The notes beneath the pieces are model-generated. The model saw nothing but the letters and a program-made list of their open reading frames with translations, ran no database searches and was not told the origin of the DNA. Position numbers and translations under genes: made by a program. This document shows, piece by piece, positions 1 through 5,020 of a DNA stretch of 5,237 bases (position 1 is the stretch's first letter; each line of letters begins with the position of its first letter). The DNA comes from Oscillospiraceae bacterium (GTDB lineage: Bacteria > Bacillota > Clostridia > Oscillospirales > Acutalibacteraceae), in contig CACWJV010000217.1 of the NCBI GenBank assembly GCA_902761265.1, positions 1 through 5,237 of the forward strand. Reading direction: 5' to 3'.

Positions 1-1
1 G

Positions 2-1789
2 TTGCTGGCAACGCTTGCTGCATTTGCATCTGCGGAGGGTGACGTAACGATTGTTGACAACGGAACGTGCGGCAGCAACCTGACTTGGACGTTCGACAGC
101 GCAGGCACACTGACGATTAGCGGTAGTGGCGACATGCAGAATTTATCGGCGTGGTCATCTCACCGCAGAGAAATCAAATCAGTTTCCATCGGTGACAGTG
201 TGACAAGTATTGGAGACCTTGCTTTTTCCGATTGTTACAGCCTGACAAGCGTGACGATTCCTGATAGTGTGACGAGCATTGGGGAATCTGCTTTTTCCGT
301 TTGCGACAGTCTGATGAGCGTGACAATTCCGGACAGTGTGACCAGCATCGGCAACTGGGCGTTCCACCACTGCACCTCACTGACGAGCGTGACGATCCCG
401 GACAGTGTGACGAGTATTGGAGAAGATGCTTTTTCCGATTGCAACAGTCTGACGAGCGTGATGATCGGCAACAGCGTGACGAGCATTGGCCGTTCTGTGT
501 TCGAAAGCTGCACCTCGCTGACAAGCATGACAATCGGTAACCGTGTGACGAGCATCGGCAAGATGGCTTTCTACAACTGCACCTCACTGACGAGCGTGAC
601 GATTCCGGACAGCGTGACAACTATCGACGAGTATGCGTTCAAAGACTGTACCGCGCTAACAAGTGTGACGATTCCGGACAGCGTGACGAGCATCGGCCGT
701 TCTGTGTTCGAAAGCTGCACCTCGCTGACAAGCATGACAATCGGTAACAGTGTGACGAGCATCGGCGAGATGGCTTTCTACAACTGCACCTCACTGACGA
801 GCGTGACGATTCCTGACAGCGTGACGAGCATCGGGGAGGGTGCGTTCGCCGATTGCTCCGCGATGGAAAGCGTGACGATCCCTGCATCGGTTACTTCAAT
901 TGGCAATGCAGCTTTCTTTCAGACGCCGTTACAACAAATTACTATTCTGAACCCGTTCTGTAAGATTATTATTGTTTACACCGATCCGGAAACCGGTGAA
1001 ACAGCTGAATTAGATTATGCTGCTTACACCCTTGGCGATGAACAAACTACCATTTACGGCTATCCCGGTTCCACCGCCGAAGCGTATGCCGAAAAATATG
1101 AGCGCACCTTTATTGCTTTGGAGCCGCCTGCTGCACAACCGATGACGGAAACCGACACAGCCACCGGTATTGCTGTGACTTATGACGCTGATGCTTATCC
1201 CGGCGAGATCACACTTTCTGTGAACAAGGAGGAAAGCGGCGGCAACTATCTTGTGAAAACTTACGAAAAAACAACAGCATGGGATATCACGACACTTCTA
1301 AACGGCGTGGAGACACAGCCGGTTGAGCCGGTCACAGTGTCCATTCCCGTACCTGACGGCTACAATGAAAATGCGCTTGCGGTCTATCATGTTAACGACA
1401 AAGGCGAAGCCGAAAAGGTGGAGCCGATTACGGTGAAGGACGGTATAATCACTTTCACTGCGACCGCATTCAGCGTGTATGTTGTTGTAGACGAAAGCAG
1501 TGAAGTGAAACCTCACACCCACACCTACACCTCCGCCATCACCACCAAACCCACCTGCACCACCGACGGCGAAACAACCTACACCTGCTCCGTCTGCGGC
1601 GACACCTACACCGAACCCATCCCCGCCACCGGCAACCACGTTGACACCAACAACGACGGCAAGTGCGACACCTGCGGCGAAAAGATGACCGGCGGCAAGC
1701 ACTGCAAATATTGCGGCAAGATCCACGGCGGCGCGTTCGGCTGGCTGGTGAAATTCTTCCACAGCATTTTCGCCATCTTCAAGCGCTGA
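2..1789 (+). CDS. BspA-type leucine-rich-repeat secreted surface protein, 5'-truncated
   Basis: Partial gene: the frame is open at the left edge, and the first residues (LLATLAAFASAEG) look like the end of a signal peptide with an A-S-A cleavage site near residue 11, so the true start lies upstream. Residues about 13-57 form the usual BspA N-cap (TCGSNLTWTF...GTLTISGSG). Residues 58-309 are eleven 23-residue repeats of the form LTSVTIPDSVTSIG-x-x-AF-x-x-C. A cap follows (TTIYGYPGSTAEAYAEKY), then a beta-rich domain at about 375-500 (VSIPVPDGYNENALAVYHV). The Cys-rich tail at 505-595 has CxxC pairs at 529/532, 555/558 and 568/571, a D-x-N-x-DG-x-C-D loop near 548-556 and a hydrophobic, basic end (FGWLVKFFHSIFAIFKR). 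Proteins of this family are exported and often bind host or neighbouring-cell surfaces; the ligand here is unknown. The tail may hold the protein at the envelope (inference). A terminator follows the gene. Confidence 0.9.
   Translation: MLATLAAFASAEGDVTIVDNGTCGSNLTWTFDSAGTLTISGSGDMQNLSAWSSHRREIKSVSIGDSVTSIGDLAFSDCYSLTSVTIPDSVTSIGESAFSVCDSLMSVTIPDSVTSIGNWAFHHCTSLTSVTIPDSVTSIGEDAFSDCNSLTSVMIGNSVTSIGRSVFESCTSLTSMTIGNRVTSIGKMAFYNCTSLTSVTIPDSVTTIDEYAFKDCTALTSVTIPDSVTSIGRSVFESCTSLTSMTIGNSVTSIGEMAFYNCTSLTSVTIPDSVTSIGEGAFADCSAMESVTIPASVTSIGNAAFFQTPLQQITILNPFCKIIIVYTDPETGETAELDYAAYTLGDEQTTIYGYPGSTAEAYAEKYERTFIALEPPAAQPMTETDTATGIAVTYDADAYPGEITLSVNKEESGGNYLVKTYEKTTAWDITTLLNGVETQPVEPVTVSIPVPDGYNENALAVYHVNDKGEAEKVEPITVKDGIITFTATAFSVYVVVDESSEVKPHTHTYTSAITTKPTCTTDGETTYTCSVCGDTYTEPIPATGNHVDTNNDGKCDTCGEKMTGGKHCKYCGKIHGGAFGWLVKFFHSIFAIFKR
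173..928 (+). repeat. Eleven in-frame 69-bp LRR repeats
   Basis: Units begin at 173, 242, 311, 380, 449, 518, 587, 656, 725, 794 and 863, each 23 codons except the shorter last one. Each encodes one LRR_5-type turn with the core LTSVTIPDSVTSIG. Units 5-6 and 8-9 (IGNSV, VFESC, MAFYNC) differ in type from the PDSV units around them. Confidence 0.92.
471..825 (+). repeat. 148-bp near-identical internal duplication (471-618 and 678-825)
   Basis: The two copies lie 207 bp apart, exactly three repeat units. By eye they differ at four positions: 487 T versus C, 542 C versus A, 560 A versus G, and 607 G versus T. Two changes are silent (ATT/ATC, CCG/CCT) and two alter residues (Arg to Ser, Lys to Glu). 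This fits a recent unequal crossover that added three LRR units. Confidence 0.85.
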
Positions 1790-1791
1790 CA

Positions 1792-1817
1792 CCCCTCGCG
1801 CACGGCGTGCGCTGGGG
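1792..1817 (+). other. GC-rich hairpin just after the LRR gene
   Basis: CCCC (1792-1795) pairs with GGGG (1814-1817) around an inner perfect stem GCGCAC (1798-1803), loop GGC, GTGCGC (1807-1812). No U-tract follows on the + strand, so this is not itself a typical terminator. It may protect the mRNA 3' end, or be part of a two-hairpin intergenic unit with 1841-1860. Confidence 0.55.
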
Positions 1818-1840
1818 ACGGCAAAAAACGATTGCACCAG

Positions 1841-1871
1841 CACCCGCCACACGGCGGGTGTTTTCTTGTCT
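1841..1871 (+). terminator. Intrinsic terminator of the LRR gene
   Basis: A perfect 8-bp stem CACCCGCC (1841-1848), loop ACAC, GGCGGGTG (1853-1860) is followed directly by TTTTCTTGTCT. It lies 51 bases after the LRR stop codon and ends that transcript before the convergent region. Confidence 0.85.
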
Positions 1872-1969
1872 CTTGCCATCTTGCCGTCTTGTCATCTTTC
1901 TTCCCTGCGCGGCGGCCGTTTCGGTTTGCGGCTTGGCTGCCCGCGTCCCGTCCGTACCGCCTGCAAACA

Positions 1970-1985
1970 TCGAACAAATGTTCGA
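1970..1985. promoter_or_regulatory. LexA (SOS) operator
   Basis: TCGAACAAATGTTCGA is a 16-bp inverted repeat with 7-base arms and an AA centre. Its core CGAAC-N4-GTTCG (1971-1984) fits the established Gram-positive LexA/DinR box GAAC-N4-GTTC. It overlaps the predicted start site (about 1983) of the - strand promoter at 1990-2018, the usual position for repression. By established knowledge, LexA would block this promoter until DNA damage triggers RecA-dependent LexA cleavage. No damage-response gene follows. Confidence 0.75.
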
Positions 1986-1989
1986 ATAC

Positions 1990-2018
1990 ATCATACGCCG
2001 TTCGGTGCGGTTTGTCAA
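1990..2018 (-). promoter_or_regulatory. Sigma-A promoter reading leftward, under the LexA box
   Basis: On the - strand, TTGACA (2013-2018) is a perfect -35 element, followed by a 17-base spacer and TATGAT (1990-1995, five of six consensus bases). Transcription would start near 1983 and run toward the LRR gene in antisense. It is separate from the phosphoesterase, which ends upstream and has its own terminator at 2060-2092. Confidence 0.72.
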
Positions 2019-2059
2019 GAGGAAAAGACCGGAAAAAGCAAACCGGAAAAAGTAAGTAC

Positions 2060-2092
2060 AAAAAAACGGACGCCCTTTTCGGACGTCCGTTT
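2060..2092 (-). terminator. Intrinsic terminator of the metallophosphoesterase gene
   Basis: Read on the - strand, AAACGGACGTCC pairs with GGGCGTCCGTTT (12 bp, including one G-U pair) around a GAAAA loop. The run of T continues to seven bases (2066 down to 2060). It begins 15 bases after the stop codon and insulates the gene from the LexA-type promoter beyond it. Confidence 0.9.
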
Positions 2093-2107
2093 CGCTGCTT
2101 TGTTGTG

Positions 2108-3076
2108 TTACACAAGCTTGCACAGATAATCGAAGTTGTCGATCCAGTTGTGCAAATAGTAGTTGCGGCAGCGGAAGAGCACCGCCGTGTCGCTGATCTC
2201 CATGAAGAAGCCCAGCCCGTTGACCGCGTATTCCGCCGGCCAGTTCGGCATCAGATACGACGGCAGGTTCAGATAATGTACGCCGTTGACGAGGCTGTAG
2301 GTCGGCGTTTCAATGTTGTTGGACAGCCCCTTGTGGAAGTGGCCGGTCAGGCAGAACACGTTTTTGTGCGCTTCCAGCGTGCGCTGAATCCGGCTGCTCC
2401 ACGGCTCCTCCGTGCCGCCGCCGGGATAAAAGTTCTCTTCGCCGTGGATGCCGGACAGCGGCACATGCAGCAGCACAAACATCGGTTTGCCGCTTTCGCC
2501 GTATTTGTCCAGCTCATCGGAAAGGAACTGCAAGGCTTCTTCGCTGTATTCCGGGTGATCCCAGTTGTCGGCGCTCTCATCGTTGAGACAGATGAACGGA
2601 TAGCCCTTGACCTCGATCGTGTAATACGGATGCTCCAGCCCGTAGCCGAGATAGGCGTTTGCAAGCTGCACAAAATCCGCCAGCGCCTCGGGGTTCATCC
2701 GTTCGCCCTCGGCGTCCTTTGCGTGGCCGATGTCGTGGTTACCCGAGATGACAACCGGCGTCACGCCGTCTTTGACCTCGTTTTTCGTGATCTCAAAAAA
2801 GCGTTTAAGCGTCGCTTTGTCGCCGTAGTTGGTCAGATCGCCCAAAACAGCGATGCCGTCGGGGTTCAGCCCCATCATGTCCTTGTAGCAGTTTTGCAGC
2901 GCGAGCTGACCGACCGGCAGACGGCGGTCGATATGCACGTCGGACACCAGCGCCACCTTGCACACCGCTTCGCCCGGATCCTTGGTTTTGTTGCCGTTTG
3001 CAAACGGGATGAACGCCAGAAAGAACGCCAGCACCGCCGACACGAACCGCTTCAATAACAGTTTGACATATTCCAT
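2108..3076 (-). CDS. Calcineurin-like metallophosphoesterase, membrane-anchored or exported
   Basis: This 322-residue protein has the full metallophosphoesterase (Metallophos, PF00149-type) motif set: D46-x-H48 in SDVHID, G79-D80 in GDLTN, G112-N-H-D115, H204 in LLHVP, and G245-H-F-H248. These residues bind two metal ions that activate water to cleave phosphate mono- or diesters. The N-terminus (KLLLKRFVSAVLAFFLAFIPFANG) is a basic-hydrophobic signal peptide or anchor, so the catalytic domain probably faces outside. The substrate cannot be told from sequence. The start is set by AAAGGAG on the - strand (AGGAG at 3086-3090), nine bases before the ATG at 3076. A strong promoter (3110-3138) and a terminator (2060-2092) frame it as a single-gene transcript. 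Family and catalytic type are secure; substrate and role are not. Confidence 0.92.
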   Translation of the reverse strand: MEYVKLLLKRFVSAVLAFFLAFIPFANGNKTKDPGEAVCKVALVSDVHIDRRLPVGQLALQNCYKDMMGLNPDGIAVLGDLTNYGDKATLKRFFEITKNEVKDGVTPVVISGNHDIGHAKDAEGERMNPEALADFVQLANAYLGYGLEHPYYTIEVKGYPFICLNDESADNWDHPEYSEEALQFLSDELDKYGESGKPMFVLLHVPLSGIHGEENFYPGGGTEEPWSSRIQRTLEAHKNVFCLTGHFHKGLSNNIETPTYSLVNGVHYLNLPSYLMPNWPAEYAVNGLGFFMEISDTAVLFRCRNYYLHNWIDNFDYLCKLV

Positions 3077-3109
3077 ATTGCAGGACTCCTTTTCCGGAAA
3101 GATACTATT

Positions 3110-3138
3110 ATGATATAATGAAAATGCCGGTTTGTCAA
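3110..3138 (-). promoter_or_regulatory. Promoter of the metallophosphoesterase gene
   Basis: On the - strand, TTGACA (3133-3138) is followed by a 17-base spacer and TATCAT (3110-3115, five of six). Predicted start is near 3103, giving a short leader that includes the AGGAG site at 3086-3090. Its first 11 bases (TTGACAAACCG) are identical to those of the LexA-type promoter at 2008-2018. Confidence 0.8.
3111..3119 (+). promoter_or_regulatory. Candidate rightward extended -10 promoter
   Basis: TGATATAAT is a perfect extended -10 (TGn plus TATAAT at 3114-3119). The hexamer 17 bases upstream (TTTCCG) is a poor -35, but extended -10 promoters can work without one. It overlaps the -10 of the leftward phosphoesterase promoter. 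If active it would start near 3126 and give the acyltransferase/ACP operon a leader of about 310 bases, or end at the weak hairpin at 3165-3189. Confidence 0.4.
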
Positions 3139-3327
3139 TTTATGCGCGTAAAATTGATTGCCGCACCGCTCCGGACAACGGCGGTTTTTGCTTTGGCGGT
3201 CTGCGGCAGGGGCGTCGGCAATGCGTACAAAAAAACCGGGATGCCGGCGGGCTCCTTTGGATACTTTGTGAATTTTAAAATTTCAACAAGGTTTATTAAC
3301 AAAAGGTTAATCTGTAAATCGCTTCTA

Positions 3328-3344
3328 TTTTCTATATTAGAAAA
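3328..3344. promoter_or_regulatory. Palindrome, possible operator in the acyltransferase leader
   Basis: TTTTCTATATTAGAAAA has 7-base arms around a TAT centre and sits about 95 bases before the acyltransferase start, in the A+T-rich stretch where a promoter would be expected. It could bind a dimeric regulator. Chance is a real alternative in such A+T-rich DNA. Confidence 0.3.
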
Positions 3345-3423
3345 ATAAATTAAAAATTTTGTATTATGATTGGGTATAGTATGACTTGAAGCAGAGTTTT
3401 CGTTGAAAAGAACGAATTCCGTT

Positions 3424-3428
3424 GGAGG
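3424..3428 (+). promoter_or_regulatory. Ribosome binding site that sets the acyltransferase start
   Basis: GGAGG (3424-3428) lies nine bases before the ATG at 3438. The in-frame ATG at 3429 abuts the site and cannot use it; the ATG at 3444 is 15 bases away. The start at 3438 is therefore preferred. Confidence 0.8.
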
Positions 3429-3437
3429 ATGTATCAC

Positions 3438-4757
3438 ATGAGCATGGGACACGGACGTTATACCCGAGGCGGTCCGCCCGCAAAAAAGAAATTCGATCTG
3501 ACCAAGCCCGCCACGGCGCAGGACAACTTTGTGGCGCCGTTGATCTACGGCTTTTCCACCGTGCGCCGCTGGATCCATAACGGCAAGGTGACCCGCACCG
3601 GGATGGAAGGCATCGAGCCGCCGTATATCCTGATTTGCAACCACAACGCGTTTTACGATTTCTATGTGATGAGCAGCATCCAGTATCCGCACAAGGGCGT
3701 CTATCCCGCGGCGGTGGATGACTATATCGGCCGCGAATACTTTTTGCGCAAGTTCGGCGGCGTGCCCAAGCGCAAGTATACCGCAGACGTCGGTCTGTTG
3801 CGTACCTGCCGCAAGGCGATCCAGGACGGACTGGTGTTCGGCATCTACGCCGAAGCGCGCTATTCGCTGTGCGGCGTCACGGAAGTGATTCCCGACGCGA
3901 TCGGCCAGCTTTGCAAACACATGAAGGTGCCCGTGGTCACTTTGACCTGCCGCGGCCACCACATCTACGACCCGTTTTGGGGCGACCACTCCATCGTGCG
4001 CAAACTGCAGGTGCGTCCCGTGGAAGCGGAGCTGACGCTGGCGTTTACCCCCGAACAGCTCAAAGAGGCGAGCGTCGACGAGGTCAACGAAAAGATCCGC
4101 AGTCTGATTTATAACGACGACTTCCGCTGGCAGTTTGACCGCAAGGTGCGCGTCAGCTATCCCAAGCGCGCCGAGGGGCTCAACAAGGTGCTTTATCAGT
4201 GCCCGCACTGCATGACGGAATACAAGATGCGCAGCAAGGGCGACAAGATCTACTGCGAAAACTGCGGCAAAAGCTGGACGCTCACGGAATACGGCCAGCT
4301 CCAGGCCAACAGCGGCGAGACCGAGTTCCGCTATCCCACCGACTGGTATCTGTGGGAGCGCGAACAGGTGAAAAAGGAAGTGCTCGCCGGCACCTACCGC
4401 TTTGAAAGCCAGGTCGACGTCAACGATTTGCCGAACTCCCGCGGTTTCGTCCACATGGGACGCGGCACGCTGATCCACGATATGGACGGCTTCCACCTCA
4501 AGGGCATCCGCGCATACGACGGCGAACCGTTTTCGATGGAGATCCCGGCCGCCGGGCAGTATGCCGCCCACGTGGAATACAGCTACCGCTTCGGCAAGAA
4601 GCGCGATTGCATCGACCTGAACACGATCGACGACACCTGGTACGTCTTTCCCGAACGGTGCGAGTTCTCCGTAACCAAGATCTCGCTGGCCGTGGAAGAA
4701 ATATACAATGAGATCTGGCGCAGACGCCATGCCGAGAAACAAAAATCGAAGGAGTAA
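3438..4757 (+). CDS. PlsC-like glycerolipid acyltransferase with zinc-ribbon and extra C-terminal domain
   Basis: This 439-residue protein starts at the ATG set by GGAGG (3424-3428). Residues about 40-225 match the lysophospholipid/glycerol-3-phosphate acyltransferase fold: motif I N68-H69-x4-D74 (NHNAFYD, catalytic His and Asp), a motif II-like FGGVPKRK (106-113), a motif III-like IYAEARYS (136-143) and motif IV VPVV (164-167). Motif III has Glu139-Ala-Arg141 where most family members have E-G-x-R. A zinc ribbon follows, C255-x2-C258 and C273-x2-C276. Residues about 285-430 form a beta-rich domain I do not recognise. Typical family members have about 200-260 residues, so roughly 200 are additional. 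No membrane helix is evident. It probably moves an acyl chain from the ACP encoded four bases downstream, or from acyl-CoA, to a lipid or other acceptor; the acceptor is unknown. Acyltransferase family is well supported, exact reaction is inference. Confidence 0.87.
   Translation: MSMGHGRYTRGGPPAKKKFDLTKPATAQDNFVAPLIYGFSTVRRWIHNGKVTRTGMEGIEPPYILICNHNAFYDFYVMSSIQYPHKGVYPAAVDDYIGREYFLRKFGGVPKRKYTADVGLLRTCRKAIQDGLVFGIYAEARYSLCGVTEVIPDAIGQLCKHMKVPVVTLTCRGHHIYDPFWGDHSIVRKLQVRPVEAELTLAFTPEQLKEASVDEVNEKIRSLIYNDDFRWQFDRKVRVSYPKRAEGLNKVLYQCPHCMTEYKMRSKGDKIYCENCGKSWTLTEYGQLQANSGETEFRYPTDWYLWEREQVKKEVLAGTYRFESQVDVNDLPNSRGFVHMGRGTLIHDMDGFHLKGIRAYDGEPFSMEIPAAGQYAAHVEYSYRFGKKRDCIDLNTIDDTWYVFPERCEFSVTKISLAVEEIYNEIWRRRHAEKQKSKE
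4749..4754 (+). promoter_or_regulatory. Ribosome binding site of the ACP gene, abutting the upstream stop
   Basis: AAGGAG lies directly before the acyltransferase stop codon (TAA 4755-4757) and seven bases before the ACP ATG at 4762. It rules out the longer frame beginning at 4708 and suggests translational coupling of the two genes. Confidence 0.82.
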
Positions 4758-4761
4758 GAGT

Positions 4762-4995
4762 ATGGATATTCAAGCAAAATTACTGGAAATTTTAAGCGAC
4801 TATACCGACGGCCGTATCACCAGCGCCAAAGCAGACGACGTGTTGACCTCCGATTTCGGTCTCAACTCGTTTGAACTGTTCGACCTCGTCTGTATCGTAG
4901 AAGAGACGTTTGACATCTCCATCCCGGACCGCAAGCTGCCGGAGCTGATCACGGTCGGCGACTTTGTGAAATATCTGGAAGCAGAGGTCAAGTAA
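4762..4995 (+). CDS. Stand-alone acyl carrier protein
   Basis: A 77-residue acidic protein of normal ACP length. The prosthetic-group site is DFGLNSFELFDL: Ser36 would receive 4'-phosphopantetheine from a holo-ACP synthase. The residue before it is Asn35 instead of the usual Asp (GLNS for GLDS), as in some secondary ACPs. Helix I covers about residues 3-15, helix II 36-50 (FELFDLVCIVEETF), and the C-terminal helix ends at VKYLEAEVK. It begins four bases after the acyltransferase stop, so the two are almost surely co-transcribed and translationally coupled. No ketosynthase or other fatty-acid-synthesis genes are visible nearby, which suggests a specialised carrier for its partner rather than the housekeeping ACP (inference). 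A terminator follows 25 bases downstream. Confidence 0.92.
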   Translation: MDIQAKLLEILSDYTDGRITSAKADDVLTSDFGLNSFELFDLVCIVEETFDISIPDRKLPELITVGDFVKYLEAEVK

Positions 4996-5020
4996 AGATA
5001 GCAAGAAAGCAAGAAATAAG

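Larger units (their letters stand above)
1790..2107. other. Convergent intergenic region (318 bp)
   Basis: The stretch between the LRR stop and the phosphoesterase stop holds, left to right, a GC hairpin (1792-1817), the + strand terminator (1841-1871), four TCTTG pentamers at 7-8 base spacing (1864-1891), a G+C-rich stretch without recognised signals (1900-1968), a LexA-type operator (1970-1985), a - strand promoter (1990-2018), and the - strand terminator (2060-2092). Open frames on the - strand here (for example one from an ATG near 1966) have no ribosome binding site and basic, low-complexity products, so no gene is called. Confidence 0.7.
3077..3437. other. Divergent intergenic region with A+T-rich leader (361 bp)
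   Basis: Left part: phosphoesterase ribosome site and promoter plus an overlapping + strand extended -10. Middle (about 3140-3260) is G+C-rich; it has a 6-bp hairpin (ACCGCT/GGCGGT, 3165-3185) with four T after it, enclosed by a 7-base inverted repeat ATTGCCG (3157-3163)/CGGCAAT (3216-3222). Right part (about 3265-3400) is strongly A+T-rich with a palindrome at 3328-3344, several TATAAT-like hexamers (TATAGT at 3375-3380, TATTAT at 3362-3367) without a convincing -35, and a 6-bp hairpin TTCGTT/AACGAA (3399-3416) just before the acyltransferase ribosome site. A 76-codon frame at 3118-3348 was judged non-coding. Confidence 0.6.

Noticed and set aside
174..887. Several repetitive open frames on both strands within the LRR repeats
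   Set aside because: They are out-of-frame readings of the 69-bp repeat, which stays open in several frames because its length is a multiple of three.
173..928. Repeat array considered as a CRISPR
   Set aside because: The 69-bp units are in-frame protein repeats without unique spacers.
1298..2123. Three leftward open frames after the LexA-type promoter (1298-1879, 1606-2115, 1779-2123)
   Set aside because: Two begin upstream of the predicted start site and the other overlaps the LRR gene heavily; none has a convincing ribosome site and domain. A 38-codon frame with an AGGGAAG site (ATG near 1896) was considered but its product is basic, low-complexity and runs through the terminator hairpin.
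1832..3058. 408-codon open frame on the + strand opposite the metallophosphoesterase
   Set aside because: Antisense shadow caused by G+C-rich codons; it crosses two terminators and the LexA-type promoter, and has no recognisable domain.
3228..3250. Possible leftward terminator (CCGG/CCGG stem followed by seven T on the - strand)
   Set aside because: The stem is only four or five base pairs, and no leftward gene lies upstream of it.
3118..3348. 76-codon frame in the divergent intergenic region
   Set aside because: It overlaps the phosphoesterase promoter, has no ribosome site, and its second half is the A+T-rich leader.
3135..4742. 535-codon open frame on the - strand opposite the acyltransferase
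   Set aside because: It is the antisense shadow of a gene with clear catalytic motifs; its product is a low-complexity, Ala/Val/His-rich sequence, and it runs through the divergent promoter region.
4708..4761. Longer start for the acyl carrier protein at 4708
   Set aside because: The extra residues overlap the acyltransferase end in another frame and do not look like ACP; AAGGAG at 4749-4754 points to the ATG at 4762.
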